A DNA stretch of 64,000 nt, from NCBI RefSeq assembly GCF_026001925.1, contig NZ_AP021869.1:2531402-2595401 (forward strand). Direction: 5' to 3'. This document shows, piece by piece, positions 1-10,365 of the stretch. The notes under the pieces were generated by a model. It saw nothing but the letters and a program-made list of their open reading frames with translations. It made no database searches and was not told the DNA's origin. The DNA comes from Vibrio gangliei (GTDB taxonomy: Bacteria; Pseudomonadota; Gammaproteobacteria; Enterobacterales; Vibrionaceae). The first letter of the stretch is position 1. Each line of letters begins with the position of its first letter. The position numbers and the translations under genes were made by a program.

Positions 1-442
1 CGACCGCGAGAACAATGATCCCCATACCGCCGAACCACTGCAGTAACTGTCGGTAAAATAAAATCGCTTTGGGCAAGTGATCCAAACCAACAATCGTCGT
101 CGCACCTGTAGTCGTTAATGCAGAAAAAGATTCAAAGAAAGCATCCGTTACAGACACATCAGGGGTGGGTGACAACCAAAACGGTAAGGCGCCGGCGCTT
201 CCGATTACCGTCCAGAAAAGCACCACAATCAAGAAGCCATCACGGGCTTTTAATTCTGACTTTTTATAGCGATTGGGAAACCAACATAGGCCGCCACAAA
301 GCAATAAAATAAAGAAGGTTGTCACAAAAGGCACACCAGCCCCATCACGATAAATCAATGCCACCAGCGCAGGCACTAACATTGATACGCTAAACAGAGC
401 CAGTAATAAGCCAATAATTCGAATAATTGAACGAAACTGCAT
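1..442 (-). CDS. trkH: TrkH potassium uptake channel subunit, N-terminal part (runs off left edge)
   Basis: Membrane subunit of the Trk K+ uptake system. Translating the minus strand from the ATG at 442 gives 147 residues with no stop. The first membrane segments are visible (about residues 5-30, 40-56, 70-88), followed by the first pore loop with the filter motif TTGAT at 111-115 and the conserved QWFGGMGIIVLAV. The sequence closely resembles E. coli TrkH as I remember it, including the ALIYRDGAG and FLIVVLFWTV stretches. It lies directly downstream of yigZ, the same arrangement as in E. coli, and is probably cotranscribed with it. The remaining two thirds of the protein is outside the window. 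A second, clearly different TrkH is encoded at 31097-32542. Confidence 0.93.
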   Translation of the reverse strand, partial: MQFRSIIRIIGLLLALFSVSMLVPALVALIYRDGAGVPFVTTFFILLLCGGLCWFPNRYKKSELKARDGFLIVVLFWTVIGSAGALPFWLSPTPDVSVTDAFFESFSALTTTGATTIVGLDHLPKAILFYRQLLQWFGGMGIIVLAV

Positions 443-490
443 AATGCTAAGAAGCGAAGCGCTCCCAAATTCCTTTTTCTATTATTGAGG

Positions 491-1111
491 TCAATTTTCT
501 ACCTCATTAATCAGCACTTTCGCGCCACTTTTATTAATCAATGCTTGTGAAAAAATCGCCGCATCGCGTTTATCGATTTCAACCACCAGCATCACATCAC
601 TTTCAAATAAAGCATCTAATTGAATCGCCTCGAATTGCGACATCATAGCTTGTACTAATGGCAATAAGGAATAGTCTAACCTTAGCCGCAATTGTGTCGT
701 GATCTTTTTTTCAATAGTTTGAAGTTGCTTAAGAGCTTGCTGAACACCACCACCGTAAGCTTTCACTAAACCGCCAGTGCCCAGTTTAATCCCACCAGAA
801 TAGCGAGTGACGACTGCTGTCATTTCCCCCACGCCTGAGCCAGACAATTGTGCCAATATCGGCTTGCCTGCTGTACCCGAGGGTTCTCCATCATCACTAA
901 AGCCCCACAATAATGAATTTTCAGGGCGTCCAGCCACAAATGCCCAACAATTATGTCGTGCGCTCGCATGCTCGGCTTTCACTTGTTCGATAAACTCTTT
1001 AGCCGTCTCTACACTTGGCGTATGAGCAATCTTTGTAATAAACACACTCTTTTTAATTTCTTCTTCAAACGTGACGCTAGCCGTTGGAATTAAGTACGGT
1101 TGGTCATTCAT
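491..1111 (-). CDS. yigZ: YigZ, IMPACT/UPF0029 family protein
   Basis: 206 residues, the normal length for the family. The N-terminal two thirds is the IMPACT fold with the typical segments KSVFITKIAH, ARHNCWAFV, DDGEPSGTAGKPIL and VVTRYSGGIKLGTGGLVKAY; a small C-terminal DUF1949 domain follows. The family is related to eukaryotic translation regulators of the GCN2 pathway; the bacterial role is not settled. The gene is divergent from fadBA and lies upstream of trkH with a 48-bp gap, so it is probably the first gene of a yigZ-trkH unit. Confidence 0.93.
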   Translation of the reverse strand: MNDQPYLIPTASVTFEEEIKKSVFITKIAHTPSVETAKEFIEQVKAEHASARHNCWAFVAGRPENSLLWGFSDDGEPSGTAGKPILAQLSGSGVGEMTAVVTRYSGGIKLGTGGLVKAYGGGVQQALKQLQTIEKKITTQLRLRLDYSLLPLVQAMMSQFEAIQLDALFESDVMLVVEIDKRDAAIFSQALINKSGAKVLINEVEN

Positions 1112-1191
1112 AACACGCCCTCAAAATAAAGTGCGACAGTCTATCACGTGATGACGAGCAATTAATGCACAAAATGACCTCGCGCACATAT

Positions 1192-1209
1192 TTCAAACAA
1201 TTGTTTGAA
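1192..1209. promoter_or_regulatory. 18-bp perfect palindrome, PsrA-like operator upstream of fadB
   Basis: The sequence TTCAAACAATTGTTTGAA is a perfect inverted repeat. It contains CAAAC-N4-GTTTG, which fits the published pattern for the TetR-type fatty-acid regulator PsrA. It lies 116 bp before the fadB start, between the divergent genes yigZ and fadB. Assignment to PsrA is inference from the motif and the target gene. Confidence 0.5.
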
Positions 1210-1252
1210 TTGTTATTGAAGTTAACATTGAGACGATCAAAACTATAACAAC

Positions 1253-1265
1253 CTGGTCAAACCAG
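1253..1265. promoter_or_regulatory. FadR-like operator upstream of fadB
   Basis: CTGGT-CAA-ACCAG is a perfect inverted repeat with the same half-sites and 3-bp spacing as the E. coli fadB FadR site (CTGGT-N3-ACCAG). It lies 60 bp upstream of the fadB start. FadR represses fadBA until long-chain acyl-CoA releases it. Confidence 0.8.
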
Positions 1266-1324
1266 AGAAGAAAGATAATAAGTTTCTCTACAACAATAAC
1301 GTTTGTTCGTCATGGAGATAGACA

Positions 1325-3490
1325 ATGATTTACCAACATACGTCCCTACACGTGAAGGAATTGCAGGATGGTATTGCTCAACTGACTTTCAGTGCTGATG
1401 CCTCTGTCAATACACTCGGATCTGCCGTACTCAAAGCCCTGGATGAAGCACTTGATGCCATCAAAGCACAGCCAGGTATTACCGGATTAATTCTCGCTTC
1501 GGATAAAGATACTTTTATCGTTGGCGCCGATATCAAAGAGTTTTTAGGCCTTTTTGCTAAGCCAAAAGAAGAATTACAACGTTGGGGTAAATTCGCCAAC
1601 GATATTTTCTGTAAACTTGAAGATCTACCATTCCCGACACTTTCCGTAATTAAAGGCTTCGCACTCGGTGGTGGCTGTGAGTTGATCTTATCGACCGATT
1701 TACGTATTGGCGACCAAACCGCATTAATTGGATTGCCAGAAACCAAACTCGGGATTATTCCTGGCTTCGGTGGCACAGTACGCTTACCTCGCGTCATTGG
1801 TGCCGATAACGCAATGGAAATGATTGCCACCGCGAAATCGCAAAAAGCAGATGAAGCGATCAAGCTCGGTTTACTCGACGCTCTGGTTGAAACCGAAAAG
1901 CTACACGAGTCCGCCATCGCGACATTAAAGCAAGCACAAGCGGGCCAAATAGATTGGCAAGCTCGTCGCCAAGAGAAAAAATCCCCTCTGCCATTAAGCA
2001 AGATTGAAGCACTCATGAGCTTTACCATGGCAAAAGGCATGATTTCAGCAAAAGCAGGTCCTCACTACCCAGCCCCTATCGCTTCTGTGAAAGCTATTGA
2101 AGAAGCGGCCACACTGGATCGTGATGGCGCGCTTGAAGTGGAAGGGAAATACTTTGCCGAAGTCGCTCAAGGGGAAGTCGCTCAATCACTGATCGGCTTG
2201 TTCTTAAACGATCAATACATCAAATCTCTCGCCAAAAAAGCCGGTAAAGCCGCGCCGAAAACAGAGCGCGCAGCCGTATTAGGTGCAGGTATCATGGGCG
2301 GTGGTATCGCTTATCAATCCGCGTCGAAAGGCGTACCGGTATTGATGAAAGATATTGCGCAAGCGTCTCTTGATTTGGGTATGTCTGAAGCCTCTAAGCT
2401 GCTTAACAAACAGCTAGAACGCGGCAAGATCGACGGCTTTAAATTAGCAAAAGTCTTAGGCTCTATTACCCCTAGCCTACACTACGCCGGCATCGAGCAA
2501 GCGGATATCGTGGTGGAAGCGGTCGTTGAAAATCCAAAAGTCAAAGCCGCAGTATTGGCCGAAGTCGAACAACAAACCAAAGAAGGCGCCATCATCGCAT
2601 CAAACACATCGACGATCCCAATCAATCAATTGGCAAAATCAGTAAAACACCCAGAAAACTTCTGTGGTATGCACTTCTTTAACCCTGTGCATCGTATGCC
2701 ATTAGTCGAAATCATCCGTGGTGAACACACTTCTGAAGATACCATTAACAAAGTCGTTGCCTATGCGGCGCAAATGGGTAAATCCCCTATCGTGGTTAAT
2801 GACTGCCCAGGGTTCTTCGTCAACCGCGTATTATTCCCATACTTTGGTGGCTTTAGCCTATTGATGCGTGATGGTGGTGATTTCACTCAAATTGATAAAG
2901 TGATGGAGCGTAAATTCGGTTGGCCAATGGGCCCTGCTTACTTGCTTGATGTAGTGGGTATTGATACCGCGCACCACGCACAAGAAGTCATGGCTGAAGG
3001 TTTCCCTGAGCGCATGGGGAAACAAGGTCGAGATACCATTGATGCTTTATTTGAAGCGAATAAATACGGCCAGAAAAATGGCAGCGGTTTCTACACTTAT
3101 GCATTAGATAAGAAAGGTAAACCAGCTAAAACATTCGATTCTAGCGTATTAGAGCTGTTTAAAGAGGTCACCACTGAAAGCAAAACCTTCTCTGATGAAG
3201 ACATCATTAACCGCACCATGATCCCTATGATTAATGAAGTGGCATTGTGTCTTGAAGAAGGCATTATCGCGACACCTCAAGAAGCGGACATGGCTCTGGT
3301 TTATGGATTAGGTTTCCCTCCATTCCGAGGAGGCGTATTCCGTTACTTAGACAGTATTGGCCTACAAAGCTACATCCAAACGGCGTCTCAATACTCTGAC
3401 TTAGGTCCAATGTATCGCGTACCACAACTGCTACTTGATATGGCAGAAAAAGGCGAGACATTTTACTCAAGCCAGAAAGTAGACATTTAA
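1325..3490 (+). CDS. fadB: Fatty acid oxidation complex subunit alpha
   Basis: Multifunctional beta-oxidation enzyme with enoyl-CoA hydratase/isomerase and 3-hydroxyacyl-CoA dehydrogenase activities; it forms a heterotetramer with FadA. 721 residues (E. coli 729). The N-terminal crotonase domain has the oxyanion-hole segment ALGGGCEL and the catalytic glutamates E119 and E139 at the E. coli positions. The NAD-binding domain starts near 315 with [12 protein letters not shown], and the dehydrogenase motif [14 protein letters not shown] follows near 450. The ATG is preceded by GGAG. The gene is followed by fadA after 24 bp and preceded by FadR-like and PsrA-like operators. Confidence 0.98.
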   Translation: MIYQHTSLHVKELQDGIAQLTFSADASVNTLGSAVLKALDEALDAIKAQPGITGLILASDKDTFIVGADIKEFLGLFAKPKEELQRWGKFANDIFCKLEDLPFPTLSVIKGFALGGGCELILSTDLRIGDQTALIGLPETKLGIIPGFGGTVRLPRVIGADNAMEMIATAKSQKADEAIKLGLLDALVETEKLHESAIATLKQAQAGQIDWQARRQEKKSPLPLSKIEALMSFTMAKGMISAKAGPHYPAPIASVKAIEEAATLDRDGALEVEGKYFAEVAQGEVAQSLIGLFLNDQYIKSLAKKAGKAAPKTERAAVLGAGIMGGGIAYQSASKGVPVLMKDIAQASLDLGMSEASKLLNKQLERGKIDGFKLAKVLGSITPSLHYAGIEQADIVVEAVVENPKVKAAVLAEVEQQTKEGAIIASNTSTIPINQLAKSVKHPENFCGMHFFNPVHRMPLVEIIRGEHTSEDTINKVVAYAAQMGKSPIVVNDCPGFFVNRVLFPYFGGFSLLMRDGGDFTQIDKVMERKFGWPMGPAYLLDVVGIDTAHHAQEVMAEGFPERMGKQGRDTIDALFEANKYGQKNGSGFYTYALDKKGKPAKTFDSSVLELFKEVTTESKTFSDEDIINRTMIPMINEVALCLEEGIIATPQEADMALVYGLGFPPFRGGVFRYLDSIGLQSYIQTASQYSDLGPMYRVPQLLLDMAEKGETFYSSQKVDI

Positions 3491-4681
<1,191 letters not shown>

Positions 4682-4718
4682 GCATCCACTTAAATACGAA
4701 GAGCTAAATTAATAAACA

Positions 4719-4750
4719 AAGGGCTTCTCTCGATGAGAAGCCCTTCTTAT
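4719..4750. terminator. Rho-independent terminator between fadA and cyaA
   Basis: AAGGGCTTCTC (4719-4729), loop of 5, GAGAAGCCCTT (4735-4745): an 11-bp perfect stem. It is followed by CTTATTT on the plus strand and TTTGTTTATT on the minus strand, so it can serve both convergent genes. Confidence 0.85.
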
Positions 4751-4776
4751 TTGCGACCAATCTTTAAAGCCACCAA

Positions 4777-7317
4777 CTATTTCACATTCATTTCCGCTTG
4801 AGTGGTAACATGCATGGTATTACTGCGATAAGGCACCACATAACTCTCTCCACCATCAGGATGAATAATCTGATAGTACTGCGGTAAGTTAAAGTTACAT
4901 TGAGAATCAGAACCTGAATCTTGAGTGTTATTGGTGTAAAAACGGTTCACTGTACGGATCATATCATCACGACTACCATCAAACTGACGATACACTTCGA
5001 CGTGGTTATTTTCATCTAACACGTAAATATTGAAACCGTCATCATCACCTTCAAAGAAGAATTGAATCAGACCTTCACTAGCATAGGCATCGACTACATC
5101 AGGTGGCGGTAACTCTTGATTCTTACCCACTTTAAGTAAGGGCGCACCTTGCAGTTTATTGGTTGAAATGCTGCTATAAAAATCGATCGAATTTTCCAGC
5201 TTCATCACTGACACACCGCGACGCTCAAAGAACAAGCCATACATCTGATTCGCCACTTTCAGCACTTTAAATCGGCGACGCTTTTCATTTTCAACCGGTT
5301 TTAAACGTAATTCGATACACTCTGCTAGCAATTGATACACCATATTACGCATCATGCCGCGCATGTGTTCGCTATAACAGAACACGTCAACCGATTCAGG
5401 AGGAAGCGCATCTTGGTGCATCTTACCCAGAATCGTTTTTAACGCATCAATAATCGCAGTTTCACCAGAAAAATGCAGAGTACGGACTTCATGCCAAGAG
5501 TTGCGATAGACCAAATCAACACTCGATACCAAACATTGTTGTTGCTCAGAAAAACTAAACACATCCACATTGGTATTAGAAACCGTTTTGAGTTGCTGCG
5601 GTTTTAGTTGTGCAGTGGGGTCGCTTTCCAAGTTGATGAAAATCGACAACTGACTCACTTCACAAGGGCTAGCCAAAGCTTGCATGGTTGGCTGACGCTT
5701 ACGTAAAGAGAAGGTATTACGTAAATCACTCACCATCTGATAGAGCTTATCTATATCAAGATCAGCATGGCGAACTACGGCTTCTAGGTGAGTAGCTTCC
5801 GTAATCAAGCCATTAAAAAATCCCCACGCCACCAGCTTACTTAAATATTGGTTATGTTCGAGCGGTGCTCGGCCAATAATGTCATACGGGTTCAATGACT
5901 GTTTGTATAAATACCAACCAGATTTATTGGTTCGCCCTTCCGGCACCTGAATAAAGGTTAAATTCGGCTCATGTAAGTCTGGTGAAATTTGTGTATTTAA
6001 TAGCGTCACTTTACCTGGCAAGGTTTCAAACGCCGCATAAAGTTTTCGAGCTAAAATACTAATATCTTGCGGGCTGATCGCCGAAGTAATGTCATGTCGA
6101 CGCGCAAATTGAATCAAATTACGATAACTGAGCATTAAGGCATCAAGTAGTTCATGATGCACACGCTTCACCAGTTCCACTTTCCAATGGCGGCGGTTAT
6201 CCAGTGTCTCAATTAACTCTTTACTCCAACCCCAGCTCGTTACCAATTCTTGTAAAGCAGAATGACGCCAAGCTACCGTGCTGGCGTTGGTCTCACGAGA
6301 AAGTTTAACGTGTGTTTTCAAATAGAAACAACGACGCACCAGTTCCAAACGACGCTCATCACCAATACGCTCTAGGTAATGCGTCACTTTTTGCAGCATC
6401 AGATAATAGCTATCCATGCCATATTCTTTCTGCTCATGGGCAAAGAAACGACGTTTAGTATCGACAGTCAATAACTGTGGATGAGGGTATTCCCAAGAAT
6501 AAGATTCAAGCAAAATCGCTTTTAAGACTGATTTATAAGGAGAATCGATACTCTTATACAGTTGCCACAAGTTAGAACCAAAATATTCTTCAGCAGGAAT
6601 ATGGTGTAGCTGGCCAAAATCAATCCATTTAGAACAATCGATATGGCCACTTTGGCATAGTTTTTCGACATACTCGTCGTAGCATTCCTCCATCTCTGGC
6701 GGAACAATTTGCCACAACAAACGCTGCCCAGCTAGGCGCACAGCTGAACGGTAAAATTCATCAAGCAACAATAAGTGCTGGGAAGAGCCACAGTTATCAC
6801 CGGTCATTTCTTCAGATTGGTTGGTGCGAAAACGAGTTTCATCCATCAAGAAGAAGTTCGCTTCGACACCCAAGTCCTTCGCCCATTCAGTGATCAATAA
6901 ACACTTATTCACTAACTTGGTTCTGGCTTCTTGCGGCATCGCGGGTGACACACACACCCAAATATCCAAATCACTGGATGAACTTTGACCGACCGAGGAA
7001 GTGCTACCCATGGTATAGAGAGCTAAGATATCAGTGGAATCCTCAGCGTCTTGTACTAAGGTCGATAATTCAAAAGACTGATCTAAATCGAATTCTTGTA
7101 GCGCTTGTAATTGATCATGAGTTAATGAGAAGTCACTCACGCCAAACGGTGCATTATCGCTAAAGCCCGGTAAATTTGAATGGTTGAAATGCAATAACAC
7201 CGGAAGCAGATGAAATACTTGCTGGCTTTGAGTATCCATAATAGACAGCGCTCGCTCAATCCTTTGTTGATTGAGCTTATCTAATCTCTCTATTAATACT
7301 GTGGTATATGCTCGCAA
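4777..7317 (-). CDS. cyaA: Class I adenylate cyclase
   Basis: Makes cAMP from ATP, the signal for CRP-dependent catabolite control. 846 residues (E. coli 848). The N-terminal catalytic domain has the nucleotidyltransferase signature GSTSSVGQSSSSDLDIW at 104-120, with the metal-binding aspartates 116 and 118. The C-terminal half is the regulatory region of enterobacterial-type class I cyclases. The start codon is TTG at 7317, as in E. coli cyaA, preceded by AGGAAG; the weak start is thought to limit cyclase level. The gene is divergent from hemC and has a CRP box in the shared region. Confidence 0.97.
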   Translation of the reverse strand: MRAYTTVLIERLDKLNQQRIERALSIMDTQSQQVFHLLPVLLHFNHSNLPGFSDNAPFGVSDFSLTHDQLQALQEFDLDQSFELSTLVQDAEDSTDILALYTMGSTSSVGQSSSSDLDIWVCVSPAMPQEARTKLVNKCLLITEWAKDLGVEANFFLMDETRFRTNQSEEMTGDNCGSSQHLLLLDEFYRSAVRLAGQRLLWQIVPPEMEECYDEYVEKLCQSGHIDCSKWIDFGQLHHIPAEEYFGSNLWQLYKSIDSPYKSVLKAILLESYSWEYPHPQLLTVDTKRRFFAHEQKEYGMDSYYLMLQKVTHYLERIGDERRLELVRRCFYLKTHVKLSRETNASTVAWRHSALQELVTSWGWSKELIETLDNRRHWKVELVKRVHHELLDALMLSYRNLIQFARRHDITSAISPQDISILARKLYAAFETLPGKVTLLNTQISPDLHEPNLTFIQVPEGRTNKSGWYLYKQSLNPYDIIGRAPLEHNQYLSKLVAWGFFNGLITEATHLEAVVRHADLDIDKLYQMVSDLRNTFSLRKRQPTMQALASPCEVSQLSIFINLESDPTAQLKPQQLKTVSNTNVDVFSFSEQQQCLVSSVDLVYRNSWHEVRTLHFSGETAIIDALKTILGKMHQDALPPESVDVFCYSEHMRGMMRNMVYQLLAECIELRLKPVENEKRRRFKVLKVANQMYGLFFERRGVSVMKLENSIDFYSSISTNKLQGAPLLKVGKNQELPPPDVVDAYASEGLIQFFFEGDDDGFNIYVLDENNHVEVYRQFDGSRDDMIRTVNRFYTNNTQDSGSDSQCNFNLPQYYQIIHPDGGESYVVPYRSNTMHVTTQAEMNVK

Positions 7318-7377
7318 GATAACTTCCTAAACGCATGGAGAAATAAACACGGAAGCCTGAATCAGTTTCAGACTAAA

Positions 7378-7399
7378 AACGTGATCAATTTAACACTTT
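7378..7399 (-). promoter_or_regulatory. CRP-cAMP binding site in the cyaA promoter region
   Basis: Read on the minus strand this is GTGTTAAATTGATCACG, matching my memory of the CRP site that overlaps the main E. coli cyaA promoter and represses it. Half-sites are GTGTTA and TGATCAC. A candidate -35 TTGATC lies inside the box, which fits negative feedback of cAMP-CRP on cyaA. The corresponding -10 is not clear. Confidence 0.7.
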
Positions 7400-7568
7400 T
7401 TCTTCTGTGGGTAAACATTATACAATTCGATGACATATGCCACTTTAGTCCAGTATGAAGCTCATCAAATTCTTCTGATTTTTCCACAATTTTACTGTTC
7501 AGCAGTAAGTTTTTCATACAATGAATGGTAGGATAACCACTCAATATCAAGGAATAAAAGGTCACTTT

Positions 7569-8510
7569 ATGTCAACTACACCTATCCGTATCGCTACTCG
7601 CAAAAGTCCTTTAGCATTGTGGCAAGCCCATTTTGTCAAAGACGCTTTGCAACAAGCACACCCTGGACTTGAAGTTGAACTCGTCACCATGGTGACCAAA
7701 GGTGACATTATTCTTGATACCCCACTGGCGAAAGTGGGCGGGAAAGGATTATTCGTTAAAGAGCTAGAAGTTGCAATGCTTGAAGGGCGAGCCGATCTTG
7801 CGGTTCACTCAATGAAAGACGTGCCAGTCGACTTTCCTGAAGGGTTAGGTCTGGTCACTATCTGCGAGCGTGGCGATCCGCGTGATGCCTTTGTTTCCAA
7901 TACCTATGATAATGTGGATGCGCTACCTCAAGGCGCCATCGTCGGAACTTGTAGCCTACGCCGTCAATGCCAGCTTAAAGAGCGTCGTCCTGATCTCATC
8001 ATTAAAGAATTACGTGGCAATGTCGGTACTCGTTTGGGTAAATTGGATGCTGGAGAATTTGATGCCATCGTTTTAGCCGCAGCAGGGTTAAAACGATTAA
8101 ACTTAGAAGAACGCATTCGTAGCTTTATTGAACCTGAAGAATCACTTCCAGCCGTTGGTCAAGGTGCTGTCGGTATTGAATGCCGTTTAGACGATACCCG
8201 TCTGCGTGAACTTCTCGCACCATTAAATGATACCGATACGGCTGATCGCGTTCTATGTGAGCGAGCAATGAACCTCACTCTACAAGGTGGCTGCCAAGTC
8301 CCGATTGGTAGCTATTCACTAGTAGATGGTGACAATATTTGGTTACGTGGCCTCGTCGGCGAACCTGATGGTAGCCAAATTATTCGCGGTGAAATCAAAG
8401 GCGCTAGAAAAGATGCGGAACAACTAGGGATTCAATTGGCCAACCAACTCCTTAATGAGGGTGCCAAAGATATTCTCGAGCGACTATACCATGACGAACA
8501 AGATTCATAG
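7569..8510 (+). CDS. hemC: Hydroxymethylbilane synthase (porphobilinogen deaminase)
   Basis: Polymerises four porphobilinogens into hydroxymethylbilane in tetrapyrrole synthesis. From the ATG at 7569 the protein is 313 residues and starts [19 protein letters not shown], as in the family. The dipyrromethane cofactor attaches to Cys242 ([12 protein letters not shown]), and the catalytic Asp84 is in SMKDVP. An in-frame start at 7521 would add 16 unconserved residues, so I prefer 7569. First gene of hemCDXY, divergent from cyaA. Confidence 0.97.
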   Translation: MSTTPIRIATRKSPLALWQAHFVKDALQQAHPGLEVELVTMVTKGDIILDTPLAKVGGKGLFVKELEVAMLEGRADLAVHSMKDVPVDFPEGLGLVTICERGDPRDAFVSNTYDNVDALPQGAIVGTCSLRRQCQLKERRPDLIIKELRGNVGTRLGKLDAGEFDAIVLAAAGLKRLNLEERIRSFIEPEESLPAVGQGAVGIECRLDDTRLRELLAPLNDTDTADRVLCERAMNLTLQGGCQVPIGSYSLVDGDNIWLRGLVGEPDGSQIIRGEIKGARKDAEQLGIQLANQLLNEGAKDILERLYHDEQDS

Positions 8511-8516
8511 CCAATA

Positions 8517-9272
8517 ATGACGGTTCTGGTCACTCGCCCAGGAAAGGATGGCGAAGCGCTTTGTCATTTGTTACAACAACGCCATATTCAAAGCCTGCAC
8601 CATCCTTTAATCGAATTTAAGCAAGGCCGCGATAGTGAAAAACTGATCTCGGCTTTAGCTCAATGCGATATCGTGATTGCCGTCAGCCAACATGCTGTCA
8701 CTTGGGCGTGGGAGGTATTGCAACAGCATGACCATACTTTTCCACCCCATCTAAACTATATTGCTATCGGTGACAGAACCGCGCAATTTCTCCAACAACA
8801 TCAGCTAAAAAACGTCATTTCACCTAAAATCAGTGACAGCGAACACTTACTGGACTTACCAGCTTTGAAGTTAGTGAAAAACAAGCGTATTTTGATATTG
8901 CGAGGAAATGGTGGCAGGGAGCTGATTCATCAAACGCTCACTCAGCGCGGTGCTCAAGTAGAATACAATGAAATTTATCACCGAGTGTCGTTGCCGATAC
9001 CCCCATTAAACACTTGGGCGCAATGGAAAGCGCAAGGTGTGTCCCATCTCGTCATCACCAGTGGTGAACAACTCGCATTTTTTATGTCGCAAGTACCCAA
9101 GTCGTATTTGCTGTGGGTAACCCAACTGATCCTTTATGTTCCTAGCCAGAGAATATACCAACAGGCTGAACAAATTGGGTTTTCACATATAATCAATACA
9201 GGAAGCGCCGCTAATCTTGTGTTATTGGATTACCTCAGTAAGACATTTTTTACAGGACCAAATCATGACTGA
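8517..9272 (+). CDS. hemD: Uroporphyrinogen-III synthase
   Basis: Cyclises hydroxymethylbilane with inversion of ring D. 251 residues, family length. It starts with TVLVTRPGKDGEALCHLL, typical of the HemD family, whose overall sequence conservation is low; the LILRGNGGRELI segment near residue 125 and a late HLVITSGEQL are recognisable. The start lies 6 bp after the hemC stop, and the stop overlaps the hemX start by 8 bp, so translation is probably coupled. Confidence 0.93.
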   Translation: MTVLVTRPGKDGEALCHLLQQRHIQSLHHPLIEFKQGRDSEKLISALAQCDIVIAVSQHAVTWAWEVLQQHDHTFPPHLNYIAIGDRTAQFLQQHQLKNVISPKISDSEHLLDLPALKLVKNKRILILRGNGGRELIHQTLTQRGAQVEYNEIYHRVSLPIPPLNTWAQWKAQGVSHLVITSGEQLAFFMSQVPKSYLLWVTQLILYVPSQRIYQQAEQIGFSHIINTGSAANLVLLDYLSKTFFTGPNHD

Positions 9273-10365
9273 TAATTATAACAATACAAATGACACCACA
9301 ACGGAAGTCAACGCTTCGAATCAAAACAACAGCAAAGCAAAACAAAAAGGCCAAAAGCGAGCCACTGCAGCCATCGTTCTCGCGTTACTCGTGGCTGGCG
9401 CTGTCATTGCATTCGAAGGCTATCAATATACTCAAGGTCAGCAGACCATCAGTCAGCTACAAAACCAAGTCAGCCAACTTAATGCGCAAGTTTCCGCTCA
9501 ATTAGAGCAGGCACAAAACAATGTAAAAAAAGAAACCACTACGCTACAACACAAATTAGATACGCAAGCCGAGCAGCAAGAGAAATCAATCAAGAGCTTG
9601 CAACTTGCCATTACCGATATCAAAGGCCGCCGACCTAATGATTGGTTACTGGCTGAAGCCGATTACCTGGTTAAAATGGCAGGGCGTAAGTTATTTTTAG
9701 AGCATGATATAGAGTCAGCCACGCAATTAATGGTCTCAGCCGATCAACGCATTGCCGCCCTGAATGATCCGAGCTTGGTACCACTCCGCAAAGCCATGGC
9801 GAAAGATATTACTCAGTTAAAATCATTACCTATCATCGACCGTGAAGGCCTCATTCTAAAATTAATCAGTCTTCAACAAGAAGTTGATCAATTACCGCTC
9901 GCCAACGCTTTATTACCTAAAGAAGAAGTCCAACAGCAAGAAGTGGTCTCAGAAGATATTAATGATTGGCAAAGCAACTTAATGACCTCATTAAAAAACT
10001 TTGCAGGGCATTTTATTACCTTTAGAACCAGAGATGGAAATGCCACTCCACTTCTATCACCAAGCCAGCATTTCTATCTAAAAGAAAATGTAAAAGCTAA
10101 GCTAGAAACCGCCATCAAAGGTGTATACGCGGAGAATAACGACATCTACCAAACGGCGCTCAATGTCACTCAGGAGTGGTCAAAGAAATACTTTAATCAG
10201 CAATCCACCAAAGTAAAAAATTTCGAGCAAGAACTCGCGAAACTACAAGAAAAAGACATCACCGTTGACTACCCAGTGAAACTGCAAAGTCAGAAGCCAT
10301 TAACCGATCTCATATCTGATCGTTTACGTCGTTCTATAACAACACTTGGCGAAGGAGATAAATAA
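9265..10365 (+). CDS. hemX: HemX, uroporphyrinogen-III C-methyltransferase-like membrane protein
   Basis: 366 residues. A polar Asn/Thr/Lys-rich cytoplasmic N-terminus (1-32) is followed by one membrane segment (about 33-50) and a Gln-rich coiled coil (about 55-115), then the conserved HemX domain with DWLLAEADYLVKMAGRKLFL. Despite database names it is not a convincing methyltransferase; a scaffold role in heme synthesis is only suggested by the operon. The ATG at 9265 overlaps the end of hemD. The hemX stop and hemY start share one base (TAATG). Confidence 0.9.
   Translation: MTDNYNNTNDTTTEVNASNQNNSKAKQKGQKRATAAIVLALLVAGAVIAFEGYQYTQGQQTISQLQNQVSQLNAQVSAQLEQAQNNVKKETTTLQHKLDTQAEQQEKSIKSLQLAITDIKGRRPNDWLLAEADYLVKMAGRKLFLEHDIESATQLMVSADQRIAALNDPSLVPLRKAMAKDITQLKSLPIIDREGLILKLISLQQEVDQLPLANALLPKEEVQQQEVVSEDINDWQSNLMTSLKNFAGHFITFRTRDGNATPLLSPSQHFYLKENVKAKLETAIKGVYAENNDIYQTALNVTQEWSKKYFNQQSTKVKNFEQELAKLQEKDITVDYPVKLQSQKPLTDLISDRLRRSITTLGEGDK

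Noticed and set aside
1144..1151. TCACGTGA core as a possible parS half
   Set aside because: Only the central palindrome is present; the flanks do not match parS.
1378..2040. Long open frame of 220 codons on the minus strand inside fadB
   Set aside because: Antisense shadow of the strongly conserved fadB frame; its Ser/Ala-rich composition is typical of such shadows.
7476..7486. DnaA-box-like TTTTCCACA near hemC
   Set aside because: Single imperfect match with no cluster; not evidence for an origin.
7521..7568. Upstream start for hemC adding 16 residues
   Set aside because: The added residues are not conserved and the ATG at 7569 gives the family N-terminus and length.
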